Positions 24,031-32,137 of a DNA stretch of 32,137 nt are shown piece by piece (position 1 is the stretch's first letter; each line of letters begins with the position of its first letter). Below the pieces are notes generated by a model. That model searched no databases. It saw only the letters and a list, made by a program, of their open reading frames with translations, and was not told the origin of the DNA. Source of the stretch: Actinomycetes bacterium (GTDB lineage: Bacteria > Actinomycetota > Acidimicrobiia > Acidimicrobiales > RAAP-2); assembly GCA_021793395.1 (NCBI GenBank), contig JAJYSU010000024.1, positions 1 to 32,137 on the forward strand. The letters run 5' to 3'. Both the position numbers and the translations under genes were made by a program.

Positions 24031-25076
24031 ACGTGTGAATCCCTCGGCCCCGACGAACACCTGATGGTGCACACGGGCGCGAGGCGCCGCCAGAACATCG
24101 TGACGACGATTGTCGATGTGCAACGCGGCCAACTCCAAGACGTCGTACCTGATCGAACGAGCAAAGCTCCTCAGGCGTGGCTAGAGGGGCGTGGTCCAAC
24201 CTGGTGTGCCGGTCACCGCTGGCGCCATCGATCTCTCGGCGACCTACCAGAGCGTCGTCGACGAGGTGCTGGCGCACGCGACCCTGGCGGCCGCCTCGTT
24301 TCACGTGATCACGCACGCCACCGCCACAGTCGTTTTCTTGTTGTCGGCTGAAGCTTCCACGACCTCCATGATCCGGCAGAATCTCGCTGTGCTCGAAGTC
24401 ATCTCTTGACCTGTCCAGCACACTTCCTCTCCGCGCTTTTCGCCCCCCTGCCAGGGCGTTTGGGGTGGCACGGGGTCCGTCAAGCCTTGAGTCGCCTACG
24501 TCCGTCACACAAGTCAACCCTCCCCACCAGGACCTTGGCGTGCGAGTACAAGAGAACAGTCGACGAATGCCGCCGACGGGTGCAGAACCAAGCCCTGGGC
24601 CACCGCGGCCGCACGGCCAACCCCCTCTACAAGGTGCGACGGATGTTGACCATGGCCGCCGAGCGTCTCGACCTTGACGGCAAGGAGAAACTGCTCGGTC
24701 TGCCGGGGCCGGCGACCGTTACGGCCACGTGCAGGCGACGTGGACCGCCAAGGAGGCGACCCGCGAGCTCTACGACGTGCCCACCTACGAACTCGCGTTA
24801 CAGTTCATCGACCAGCTCATTCGCGACATGGCCGACGAGAGCTGGTCGGTCGAGGTGCGATCGCTGGGACGCACCCTCAAGAAGTGGCGTGACCAAATCA
24901 TTGCCTGGCACAAGCTACACATCACGAACGGACCCACCGAGTCGATGAACAACCTCACGACGAGAGTCCAGAGGGTGGCCTTTGACCTTCGATCATTTCG
25001 CAACTATCGCATTCGTGCGTTGCTCTACGCCGGGAAGCCCCACTGGTCACTGCTCACGACGATCACACCACGCTGA
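24031..25076 (+). pseudogene. ISL3-family transposase relic, 5'-truncated, frameshifted and interrupted
   Basis: Collected over frames, the translation gives LGPDEHLMVHTGARRRQNIV, IVDVQRGQLQDVVPDRTSKA, then DLSATYQSVV, SFHVITHATA, TVDECRRRVQNQALGHRG, MAAERLDLDGKEKLLGL, GDRYGHVQATWT, and the long C-terminal part with HITNGPTESMNNLTTRVQRV and FRNYRIRALLYAGKP. This is the order seen in ISL3 DDE transposases. The frame shifts near 24207 and near 24700, and a 230-bp insertion sits at 24333-24562. The first 100 or so residues, with the zinc finger, are missing. The last 116 residues are intact from 24729. Confidence 0.82.
24333..24555. mobile_element. 223-bp MITE-like insertion inside the ISL3 relic
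   Basis: ACAGTCG occurs at 24326-24332 and again at 24556-24562. Removing one copy with the DNA between them restores the transposase frame exactly (HVITHATA followed by TVDECRRR). The insert starts TTTTCTTGTTGTCG and ends CGAGTACAAGAGA; the inverted ends match at 10 of 13 positions when offset by one base. It is too short to code for a transposase. Confidence 0.68.
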
Positions 25077-25176
25077 AGTCCAAAACCCCGCGTTACGCAC
25101 CCTGAACATCGCCGTCGGCGGCATCCTCCGGATCAAACGCGAATCATCCCACCCGCTGAAGCCAACAGTACTGGTG

Positions 25177-26733
25177 CTAATCCCCTCGCTCCTGAACGAG
25201 GTCCCCCGGCTGTTCGCTCGACGGGTTCCACCTCATCGAGCGTGACGGTAATTTCCAAATGACGATACCGGAAAAAGCAAGACTGAGAGTTGCTGTGGCA
25301 AGTAGACCAAATCCGAGAGCCGTGGTATATGCACCCGCAGCCGACGCGTGGAGATGGATTCCCACCCCCAGGGGCAAGTGTGCGGCGACCTCATTGGCAC
25401 CACCTATCGACGCTTCTGCGCGATCACGTAAAACGGGAGGTAAGTTCGTCACCGCAGTGGTGATGCGGCTTGTGTAGATGGTATCAATCAGCGAGCCAAT
25501 CACGGCAACACCAAGGGCGCCCCCGACCTGTCGAGTGACATCGTTCATGGCCGATGCCACACCTGCCTTGGCCAGCGGAACTGAGCCCATAACGGACTCT
25601 GTGGAGGGAGCCATCACTGAACCCATTGCTAACCCGAGCACAAACCACCATATGAGGATCATCCACACTGCTGGTTCTGATGCCCACAACATCGTTATTG
25701 ACAGGACAACAGCGAGTAGCACTAGACCACTAGCCACGACCCATTTCGTGCCGATGTCAACCACTAAATGATTACTAGTTGTGGCGCTCAACATGAGCCC
25801 TAGTGCCAAGGGTAACATAGTCGCACCCGCCTCGAGCGCACTGTAGCCGCGAGCGAATTGAAGATACTGAGTGAGTGCAAAGATACCCGCCATGAGCGAG
25901 AAGAAGATTGTAGAGATCGCCAAAGATCCAATGCTGAAGCGCGGATTCCGAAAGAAAGTGAGGTCGAGCATCGGTGACGTGAGTCGATGTTCTAAGAAAA
26001 GGAACCCACCAGCTAGAATCAAGGAAGTTACGAAGCATGCAAGCACTTCTGTACTCGCCCAGCCGCGTGACGGTGCCTCGATTATCGCCCAAACGAAGAT
26101 GATCAATGCTGCAGCCGAGAGAATTGCACCTAGCAAGTCGAACGAACCTGGTTCAGGGTCGCGACTGTCAGGGACCACTCTTATACCTGCCAAGAGCGCC
26201 AGGACTGCAACGGGTACATTTATGAGGAAAACAGAGTTCCACGAGAAGATCTGCAGTAGAAGTCCACCTATTAATGGGCCGAGACCGATACCTATTGCCG
26301 CTGTACCGGCCCAAATGCCGATTGCGCGTCCACGTTCCTCCTCAGGAAAGACATTCGTGATGATTGATAGAGTGGCGGGCATAATTAACGCGGCTCCCAA
26401 TCCCATGAGGACCCGCAATACAATGAGTTGATTAACGTCATTAACGAGGAGAACGGCCATACTGGCGCTTGCGAATAACGAGAGCCCTATCTGGAGTGCT
26501 CGTTTACGTCCATAACGATCACCAATCGTTCCCATAGAGAGAAGCCCGCTGGCAAAGACTAGCAGGTAGGCGTCGACTATCCACTGCAAATCACCAGTCG
26601 TTGCCGTGAACTGACGCTGTAGCGTTGGTAATGCAACATTCACGATGGTATTATCGAGGCCGATAATCATCATGCTCAGAGAGAGCACGGCAAGCATCCT
26701 CCATCGGCCGTCGTGTATTTGAAGGTTAGTCAC
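25177..26733 (-). CDS. DHA2-family (14-TM) MFS drug efflux transporter
   Basis: 518 residues with about 14 hydrophobic helices. Family motifs: GLDNTIVNVALPTLQ in TM1 (motif D1), DRYGRKRALQIG (motif A), RVLMGLGAALIMPATLSII (motif B) and GIGLGPLIGGLLLQIFSW (motif C, the antiporter signature). It would export cationic or amphipathic drugs by proton antiport, as EmrB/QacA do. The start is GTG 26733, with GGGAG 12 nt upstream. Base composition is clearly less GC-rich than in the genes to the left, suggesting horizontal acquisition. The C-terminal tail ends within 100 bp of the ISL3 relic. The TetR gene just upstream on the same strand is its likely regulator. Confidence 0.93.
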   Translation of the reverse strand: MTNLQIHDGRWRMLAVLSLSMMIIGLDNTIVNVALPTLQRQFTATTGDLQWIVDAYLLVFASGLLSMGTIGDRYGRKRALQIGLSLFASASMAVLLVNDVNQLIVLRVLMGLGAALIMPATLSIITNVFPEEERGRAIGIWAGTAAIGIGLGPLIGGLLLQIFSWNSVFLINVPVAVLALLAGIRVVPDSRDPEPGSFDLLGAILSAAALIIFVWAIIEAPSRGWASTEVLACFVTSLILAGGFLFLEHRLTSPMLDLTFFRNPRFSIGSLAISTIFFSLMAGIFALTQYLQFARGYSALEAGATMLPLALGLMLSATTSNHLVVDIGTKWVVASGLVLLAVVLSITMLWASEPAVWMILIWWFVLGLAMGSVMAPSTESVMGSVPLAKAGVASAMNDVTRQVGGALGVAVIGSLIDTIYTSRITTAVTNLPPVLRDRAEASIGGANEVAAHLPLGVGIHLHASAAGAYTTALGFGLLATATLSLAFSGIVIWKLPSRSMRWNPSSEQPGDLVQERGD

Positions 26734-26838
26734 TTGTTTGCTTTCTCCCGCAGCAGGGATGAGTCGATTTTCTGTTAGTTGGTAGCATTCCTAAATGGTG
26801 TGTTTTGGTAGAAGTTGAATGAGGGACGGTACTCACGG

Positions 26839-27426
26839 CTATGTCTGCAGTGGTGAGAAAAATTGTTCAACAATGCGATCCACTAAACGTTCATCCGGGA
26901 AGTGTCCCAAGAGAAGGAGCTGCGCGTGAAGCAATGCTGGCGGCAGCGATGCAAGGAGCGACACGTCGGTATGTGCTGGCAGTTCGCCACGCTCAACAGC
27001 TCTCTGTACTATCGTACTGAGACCCGCTACTAGTGGTTTTCCGACGTAGGTACGAAACGAATCTCCAAACTCCGAATTGCTCAACACTTCGCTACTTATC
27101 GCAGTAATTGCCTGTGAATGAAGCCTGCGGTAATGAAGCAACGTCCGTAAATAGGTACGCATATCGTCGCGAAGGTTGCCCGTTTCGGGTACTGCAGGAC
27201 GGTCAGGATTCTGAGACACGACCTCAAGGACGAGAGCCACTTTAGTTGGCCAACGTCGATAGAGACTCGCTTTACCCACACCCGCACGGTTCGCTACTCG
27301 CTCCATCGTCAAATTTGCGTAACCCTTTTCGGCTAGTAGTTCAAGCGTGGCGTCCATAATTGCCCGATCAATCTTTGAATCGCGCGGTCGTCCCGGCTTT
27401 GCTGGCGTTCTCGGCGTCGTGTTCAT
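26839..27426 (-). CDS. TetR/AcrR-family regulator of the MFS transporter
   Basis: 195 residues. N-terminal HTH: RAIMDATLELLAEKGYANLT, then VANRAGVGKASLYRRWPTKV. It has the C-terminal domain common to efflux-pump TetR regulators (VVSQNPDRPAVPETGNLRDD, LLLLGHFPDERLVDRIVEQF). It starts at ATG 27426; the SD is weak. It lies 105 nt upstream of the MFS gene on the same strand and has the same lower GC content, so the two probably moved together. It most likely represses its own promoter and the pump, with release by a substrate. Confidence 0.9.
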   Translation of the reverse strand: MNTTPRTPAKPGRPRDSKIDRAIMDATLELLAEKGYANLTMERVANRAGVGKASLYRRWPTKVALVLEVVSQNPDRPAVPETGNLRDDMRTYLRTLLHYRRLHSQAITAISSEVLSNSEFGDSFRTYVGKPLVAGLSTIVQRAVERGELPAHTDVSLLASLPPALLHAQLLLLGHFPDERLVDRIVEQFFSPLQT

Positions 27427-27510
27427 ATTCGTGCAACTCTCTTTTCTCGCACATTGGCGTCACGCATTCAGAAGTCATAACGACGACCACGTAGTTACGA
27501 GTCGCTAACG

Positions 27511-27531
27511 TCTCGATATTATCACACGAGA
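27511..27531. promoter_or_regulatory. Candidate TetR promoter/operator
   Basis: TCTCG (27511-27515) and CGAGA (27527-27531) are inverted copies 11 nt apart. The AT-rich centre contains, on the minus strand, GATAATAT, which can serve as a -10 box for the tetR gene 85 nt downstream. Confidence 0.35.
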
Positions 27532-27779
27532 TGTTTGGTGCACCAGTTGCTTGTTCTGGTCGCGGTGACTAGCGCATCAGAGGTGAGAGGGGTCTAGCGA
27601 TGAGTACGAGCATGTGACAAGAGACTGAAACCAGGCGGGGATCGTCAACGTCCCTTGGTGGGATCTCCCAGCCAGGGCCACGAAGGTTCCCCATTTGTAG
27701 CCACGGGATTCCCCTGTAACGGCCATCAGTTCAGCTGATGCCGTCAAGCCAGAGGCTACATCCCCTGGCCCAACGTGGC
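27532..27779. other. Intergenic DNA upstream of tetR, no gene seen
   Basis: Together with 27427-27510 this is about 330 bases without a gene. It contains CATCAGTTCAGCTGATG (27724-27740), a hairpin of CATCAG/CTGATG around TTCAG, and GCCACGGGATTCCCC-like GC boxes. The right part is probably IS21-derived, since it adjoins an IstB-like fragment. Confidence 0.35.
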
Positions 27780-27843
27780 TTACTCGAGCCGGATGCCCTC
27801 AACTGATATTTCGCAAAGGTGGTGGCACAGGAGACGGTCGACG
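27780..27843 (-). pseudogene. IstB-like (IS21 helper ATPase) C-terminal scrap
   Basis: The minus strand reads VDRLLCHHLCEISVEGIRLE and then TAA. This matches the C-terminal DRLxHH...EIxGxSYRLK pattern of IstB proteins. Only about 20 residues survive before the sequence switches to the integrase fragment at 27844. Confidence 0.4.
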
Positions 27844-27894
27844 CTAGAACACAGCGAGGGTCTTGGGCATGAACTCGCCGAATCCCGCGGGGTG

Positions 27895-28197
27895 CAGGTT
27901 CGATGATTCCACGACCGAGTGCTTCTCGTAGACGGTGTCGACCAGGCCTTCCGCTCGAGAGAGCAGGCTACCGGCCCGTGCCCTTACGCGAACATCGGCG
28001 AGCAGTGCGATAACTTCACCACGACCGCCGAGTTCACTCCAGCGCTGGCTCATCAGCTGACAGACCTTCAGGCGTTGCGTGATGACGCCGAGGCACGGGG
28101 ATGGCGGGCCGAAGCGGCCCGCCACGGGCGCGTCGCGGAGCACCTCGAGAAGCATCTCCGTCGCGTCAAAAGATCGGCTGGCAAAGTTTCACCGTGA
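27895..28197 (+). pseudogene. Tyrosine-recombinase (integrase) C-terminal fragment
   Basis: The plus strand reads VDQAFRSREQATGPCPYANI, GEQCDNFTTTAEFTPALAHQ, LRDDAEARGWRAEAARHGRV and ends at TGA 28195-28197. A Cys-containing segment followed by TTxEFxPxL and a long helix is the usual tail of actinobacterial site-specific integrases, located after their catalytic domain. The catalytic R-H-R-Y part is missing, so this is a relic. It is bounded by IS scraps on both sides. Confidence 0.5.
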
Positions 28198-28221
28198 CGT
28201 AGCCCCGAAGGCCGGTTAATG

Positions 28222-29031
28222 CGCATGAAATGCACCCGGCAGCGTTGCCAGGAAGCCCCGGGAAAGACCTTGGCGATCGCGGCCTTGAGACCCAGGTGCG
28301 AGTCACTGATCACGAGCGGGACACCGTGCAGGTCCCGACCTCGAAGGCTCTGGAGGAACTCGGTCCCTACTCGGCGTCCTCGGAGTCACCAATGGCGATC
28401 CCGAGCACCTCACGACTGGCGTCCTCGGCGACGCCGGTGGCGACCTCGACAGCGCGAGAGACGACGCATCCCCCGACGCGAGCTTTCACGTAGGTGGGCT
28501 CAGAGTAGGTAGGGAAAGGCCAGGTGGGAGAGGTCGCGAGTGCGAAAGGCGTTCATCTCCTCGTCCAACTGCGCGCAGATCCGAGAAACCTCACTCTTGG
28601 AGATCCCGGCGTCCACGCCGAGTGCCATCACCAGGTCGTCGACCTTGCGCGTGGAGATCCCGTGATTGTCACGCCTCCATGACGACGGCGTAGAGGGCCT
28701 GGTCGATCCGCCGGCGTCGCTCGAGCACGCTCGGAAAGAACGAGCCCTTGCGCAGCGTGGGGATCTTGAGCTCGACGTCGCCCGCCTTGGTCGAGACCAG
28801 GCGAGGGCGGCTGCCGTTTCGTTGCGTGGTGCGCGAGAGCGTGCGTTCGTGGCGCTCGGCCTGGACGACCCCGGTCGCCTCGGCGTCGATCAGCGCCTGA
28901 TAGAGGAACGCGACCATCGGGCGAACGAGATCGCCGCTCTCGTCGCTGTGAAGTGCGCTCAGCACCTCAGACAGGTCACAATCATGATGGGTCATCGGAG
29001 TGTTCCTTTCGTGTCGTGGTCGATACATCAC
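28222..29031 (-). pseudogene. IS256-family transposase relic, C-terminally truncated
   Basis: The N-terminal 115 residues are intact (from 29031): LIDAEATGVVQAERHERT, RTTQRNGSRPRLVSTKAGDV, LKIPTLRKGSFFPSVLERRR, DQALYAVVMEA. A stop follows at 28671-28669. Other frames continue with KSEVSRIC, TYVKARVGGCVVSRAV, REVLGIAIGDSEDA and LVISDSHLGLKAAIAKVFPG, and the match ends at RVHFMR near 28226. The first catalytic Asp of the usual LDATYVK is lost (SEPTYVK), and the C-terminal quarter is gone. Confidence 0.8.
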
Positions 29032-29053
29032 GAAATACTCCGGTGCACGAGAA

Positions 29054-29091
29054 TCATGGAAACTCCCCGGAGTCGATCACTGAAATTCCCC
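29054..29091. repeat. IS21-type terminal repeats
   Basis: TCATGGAAACTCCCC (29054-29068) and TCACTGAAATTCCCC (29077-29091) match at 12 of 15 positions. Tandem copies of TGAAANTCCCCA are characteristic of IS21-family ends. With the IstB-like scrap at 27780 they point to a destroyed IS21 element. Confidence 0.5.
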
Positions 29092-29174
29092 ACCTCCTGA
29101 GAGCAACGGCGGGCCACTTGGTCCATCAGAAATAGAGGTGGGCCCTTCACGATTGGTAGTGCTAAGCCAACTAA

Positions 29175-30860
29175 CCTCGATCATTCGCCAGTCCGTGTGA
29201 ACTGATTCTCGCCAGTCCGCGAAAATGCCCTCCTGGCAGGGGAAACTGTAGGTGCGAACCAAACAGAAACTCCCGACAGAAGGGCATTCCAAAAATGAAC
29301 AGTAGCGCAACGAATCTCGTGAAAGTGGAATCCGGCGGCAGCGGGGTCGCGGCGCACGTCGGACTGCACGCATTGGGTGCATTGGCGGACACATTGGACC
29401 TCGGTGCATTGCTCAGTTCGCGCGTTGCGGCCCGGGGCGAGCGACTGCCGCACCACGAGCGCGGCAAGGTGATCACGCAGTTGGCCTTGGTCCTGGCCGG
29501 CGGTGGCGAGAGTTGTGCGGACATCGAGCACCTGCGCGTGCAGGAAGAGCTGTTCGGTTCGGTGCCCAGTGACACCACCGTCTTTCGCACCATGCACGAG
29601 TTCGATGCGCCGGCTCGGGCCGAACTCAACGTGGCGCTGGCCCAGGTGCGCGAGAAGGTCTGGAAGAAACTCGACACCAACAAGAAGCTTCCGGTCATTC
29701 TCGACTTCGACGCCTCCCTGGTGGACGTGAGCTCGGAGCTCAAGGAGAACGCCGGGCCGACCTACAAAGGCGGGTTCGGTTTTCACCCCCTGTTCGTGTT
29801 CGCCGACCTGACCGGAGAGACCCTGGCCGCCAAGCTGCGTCCCGGCAACGCCGGGGCCAACACCGTCTCAGATCACGTGGAGCTCTTCGACGCGGCGCTC
29901 GCCCAACTACCCAAAGACGTGGCTTCGGGCCACCACGTCGGTGACGACCCGACACTTGCCACGCGCTGGGTCATCGCCCGCGCCGACGGGGCGGGCTGCA
30001 CCAAGGGATTCTTTGACGCCTGTCGTGAACGAAACGTCACTTTCTTCGTCAGCGCCCGCTCCAATGCCCAGATATGGAGCGCCATTCACGCCACCGCGAC
30101 GAGGTCGAGGTTGTGGCGTCCAACACTCACCCAGAAGGGAGAACGCAACGACACCTCGAGCGTCTGTGAGATGACCGCATTCATGGACCTGTCGAACATG
30201 CCCGAGGGGACCCGGTGCATTGTGCGTCGAGAGCCCCTGCACCCCGGCGCCCAGCGCAGCCTCTTTCCCTCCTCCAACTACCGCTACTGGGGCTTCTACA
30301 CCGACGCGAAGGGAACCCCCGCCCAACTGGACCAGCGCATGCGCGCCCACGCGCACGTCGAGAGCCACATCCAGCGACTGAAGGACTCGGGACTGAGCGC
30401 GTTTCCCTTCTCCAAGTTCGAGGCCAACGCCACGTGGCTCATGTGCGTGGCGTTGGCCGGCGACCTCGTGCGCTGGTTCCAGCTGCTGTGTCTGTCCGGT
30501 GAGTGGCGAAACGCCCGACCCAAGGCACTGCGCTGGGAGATCTTCCACGCACCGGGACGACTGATCTACAGCGCGCGTTCACGCATCGTGCGACTGCTCG
30601 AGGGCTGGCCCGCCGCGGGTCAACTCCTCCACGCCTACCAGTCCATCGCCCTACTGAACTGAGCGAACCACACATCCCGCAGACAGGTCCACGTTGACAC
30701 GGTGCCGTCCGAAATCGACCTCGAAGCAATTTTGCATGGTCCAAATCGACTCCATGACGTCGACGGCCGTCACATCAATGCGTTGATCAGACCAACGTCA
30801 CCGAATCAACTCAGAAAATGGCGACTCCGAGTTCCTCGGAGCTCTCGTGAATGATCGAGG
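29175..30860 (+). mobile_element. Complete IS1380-family insertion sequence, 1686 bp
   Basis: It starts with CCTCGATCATTC (29175-29186) and ends with the exact inverse GAATGATCGAGG (30849-30860). Flanks are CTAA on the left and TTAA on the right, a 4-bp target duplication with one difference. It contains one intact transposase gene. An identical 99-bp left end reappears at 32039. Confidence 0.88.
29295..30662 (+). CDS. IS1380-family DDE transposase
   Basis: 455 residues, full length for the family. The first catalytic Asp lies in LPVILDFDASLVDVSSE; GGFGFHPLFVFADLTGETL follows, as usual in IS1380 proteins. The second catalytic region is VIARADGAGCTKGFFDACRE, with FFVSARSNAQIW after it. The third is near HAHVESHIQRLKDSGLSAFP, with the Glu in ESHI. 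ATG 29295 lies just after the terminal untranslated 120 bp of the element and stop 30660-30662 lies 198 bp before the right end. No frameshift is seen, so the element may be active. Confidence 0.93.
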   Translation: MNSSATNLVKVESGGSGVAAHVGLHALGALADTLDLGALLSSRVAARGERLPHHERGKVITQLALVLAGGGESCADIEHLRVQEELFGSVPSDTTVFRTMHEFDAPARAELNVALAQVREKVWKKLDTNKKLPVILDFDASLVDVSSELKENAGPTYKGGFGFHPLFVFADLTGETLAAKLRPGNAGANTVSDHVELFDAALAQLPKDVASGHHVGDDPTLATRWVIARADGAGCTKGFFDACRERNVTFFVSARSNAQIWSAIHATATRSRLWRPTLTQKGERNDTSSVCEMTAFMDLSNMPEGTRCIVRREPLHPGAQRSLFPSSNYRYWGFYTDAKGTPAQLDQRMRAHAHVESHIQRLKDSGLSAFPFSKFEANATWLMCVALAGDLVRWFQLLCLSGEWRNARPKALRWEIFHAPGRLIYSARSRIVRLLEGWPAAGQLLHAYQSIALLN

Positions 30861-31301
30861 TTAAACTGCCTACGTAGCCGCGGAAACGCCGACTCGCGGC
30901 CTGTCGCCGTTTCGAGTGCATTTCGGCATCGAGCGATCACCTCGAACTACTCCGAACCCCCCGCAATCGCTCCGCCGGGGTATCGCAAACAGGGCGAACA
31001 GTTTCGAGTGCGCGCAGTTCGAATCCCTCCAGCCGACCAGCGTCCTCATGACGGTGTCGTTCGAGACCTCGAACGTGAGACGTCGGCGAGGCGTCGACGG
31101 CACGTGGTGCGCAGGTGCGTGTGGCGCATCGTCACCCGGACCTCGCGGGGAACGTGACGCTGGTCGAGTATCGTGCTTGCGCCACCAGTTCGGTCGCGAC
31201 GCACCGCTCCTAGGGTTACGATGGGCGTCACACGGGAGTGCCACGACGAATGAGGGGAAGTTTCTCGCGGCTCCCCGTAGCCAATTAGTATTGAACCCTT
31301 C
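30861..31301. other. Gap between the IS1380 element and tRNA-Arg
   Basis: No gene-like frame. It contains the 3'-tRNA-like direct repeat at 31017-31042 and, just before the tRNA, TAGTAT (about 31286) as a possible -10 box for the tRNA promoter. Confidence 0.5.
31017..31042 (+). repeat. Copy of the 3' end of tRNA-Arg (attachment-site-like)
   Basis: GTTCGAATCCCTCCAGCCG (31017-31035) is identical to 31355-31373 in the tRNA. ACCAGCG follows in both, after one deleted C in this copy. No 5' tRNA half is present and the T-stem cannot pair, so this is not a tRNA gene. Tyrosine integrases often use tRNA 3' ends as core sites. Confidence 0.65.
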
Positions 31302-31378
31302 GCGGCTGTAGCTCAGCGGATTAGAGCATCGGTCTTCGGAACCGAGGGTCGGGGGTTCGAATCCCTCCAGCCGCACCA
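31302..31378 (+). tRNA. tRNA-Arg (anticodon UCG)
   Basis: Cloverleaf: acceptor GCGGCTG paired with CAGCCGC, D-arm AGCTC/GAGC, anticodon stem TCGGT/ACCGA around loop CTTCGGA (anticodon TCG at 31336-31338, reads CGA), T-arm GGGGG/CCCTC with loop TTCGAAT, discriminator A and an encoded CCA. It is 77 nt with no intron. It is complete and presumably functional despite the IS surroundings. Confidence 0.95.
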
Positions 31379-32038
31379 GCGCACCTCGCCGTGCGAGTCC
31401 ACGACCTCATCTCGCGACGGGTCAGTGACAGCCGGGCGTGGTCGGCCCGTAGAGCGATGGTCGACCAGTGCCTCGACTCGTGTTGACCCTCGTCGGCGTG
31501 CTCGGTACCGGTGACGGCGAGGGTGCGCGGTACGCGAGCGGGCGCCGATGGCGTGAGACGGTTACGTGGCGGCACGGGGGAGTAGAGCGTCGAAAGCGGA
31601 GTGGATTCGTTACGGCGTTCTACGGAGGTCGGTGAGCGGCGGTGTCAGCGATGCACACTGCAAGGGGGAGCCGGTCTCAGTTCACGGCTTTTCGTCCCTG
31701 GTACCGACGAAAGAGCGTCATTCTCGCGGCATCGTCGTGGCCGTTGTCGTGGTCGCGGCCGTGGGACGTCGCACGAGGAACACGCCCGACGAGCCCGGCT
31801 GATCGCTATCGCGCACGGCGAGTGCGCAGTCCTCGCCCTATCCAGCGACGCTGGTACTACAGCGCGGACTCGCCTTTTCGTCCACGAGTCACGCATTGCC
31901 CTGGGGAATCAGGCTGACCGCCGCGCAGGCGCGGTGGGTGACGTTGACGTCGTCGAGACCCGCTTACCGGAGGGGTGTATGCAACGAGAACGGGGAATCA
32001 GGGCAGTTCCCGGTGCGTAGCACCGACGTGAGGTCTAG
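31379..32038. other. Stretch between tRNA-Arg and the second IS1380 copy, no clear gene
   Basis: About 660 bases. Plus-strand frames near 31566-31920 contain fragments that could once have been a membrane protein start: FTAFRPWYRRKSVILAA in one frame, GIVVAVVVVAAVGRR in the next, then LIAIAHGECAVLALSSDA in a third. The pieces do not join without frameshifts, and no family is recognised. It may be a decayed gene. Confidence 0.35.
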
Positions 32039-32137
32039 CCTCGATCATTCGCCAGTCCGTGTGAACTGATTCTCGCCAGTCCGCGAAAATGCCCTCCTGG
32101 CAGGGGAAACTGTAGGTGCGAACCAAACAGAAACTCC
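32039..32137 (+). mobile_element. Left end of a second IS1380-family copy (continues beyond the window)
   Basis: These 99 bases are identical to 29175-29273, the left end of the complete element, in the same orientation. The preceding bases are CTAG, against CTAA for the first copy, so both insertions may prefer CTAR-like targets. The transposase gene would begin about 21 bp past the window. Confidence 0.9.

Noticed and set aside
24301..24483. Minus-strand 60-codon frame in the MITE-like insert
   Set aside because: It crosses the insert boundary into the ISL3 gene and has no start signal, so it is not a gene of the insert.
30870..31376. Minus-strand frame beginning MRLEGFEPPTLGSEDRCSNP
   Set aside because: Its start is the antisense translation of tRNA-Arg, a well-known false protein; the rest has no family features.
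31566..32020. Plus-strand frames after the tRNA
   Set aside because: Fragments resembling a membrane segment lie in three different frames; no single credible gene.

Overview
The window reads as chromosomal DNA of a high-GC actinobacterium. GTG starts are frequent, genes are often joined by 4-nt ATGA/GTGA overlaps, several starts lie just downstream of a -10-like hexamer as in leaderless mRNAs, and both an FNR-like reductase and NDH-2 are present. I would guess Acidimicrobiia or a related lineage, but no marker here fixes this (inference).

Layout. 1-1190: a coupled pair on the minus strand, an excisionase-type HTH protein and a nucleotidyltransferase-fold protein that runs off the left edge. 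1435-3714: an ACT-domain malic enzyme, divergent from a metal-receptor-like protein. 3714-4462: a decayed VapBC toxin-antitoxin locus that still has its operator. 4447-5508: an ECF sigma factor fused to a zinc-binding anti-sigma domain, and a small DUF2892-type membrane protein. 5610-8583: an acyl-CoA ligase and crotonase pair, divergent from a TetR regulator across a palindrome. 8584-8826: a small membrane protein. 9395-13749: a MarR regulator with a perfect 19-bp operator, coupled to a 1279-residue two-in-one ABC exporter. 13873-15347: a divergent arsR-arsM arsenic locus. 15660-18461: aconitase.

19368-22276 is a tightly packed minus-strand operon (unknown protein, NHL beta-propeller, FAD/NAD reductase, HMA-like CxxC protein). 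It is divergent from a type II NADH dehydrogenase (22376-23716) across a compact promoter region. This is the best candidate here for an uncharacterised functional module, perhaps a redox relay fed by NAD(P)H.

From 23715 to the right edge the DNA is an accessory region rich in insertion-sequence debris. It holds an IS605-like end at the ndh stop, a broken ISL3 transposase that carries a 223-bp MITE-like insertion with a 7-bp target duplication, a visibly lower-GC TetR + DHA2-type MFS efflux pair, and scraps of IS21, a tyrosine integrase and IS256. An intact 1686-bp IS1380-family element follows. A second copy of the same element starts at 32039 in the same orientation. Between the two copies lies tRNA-Arg(UCG), and a copy of that tRNA's 3' end lies 338 bp upstream of it.
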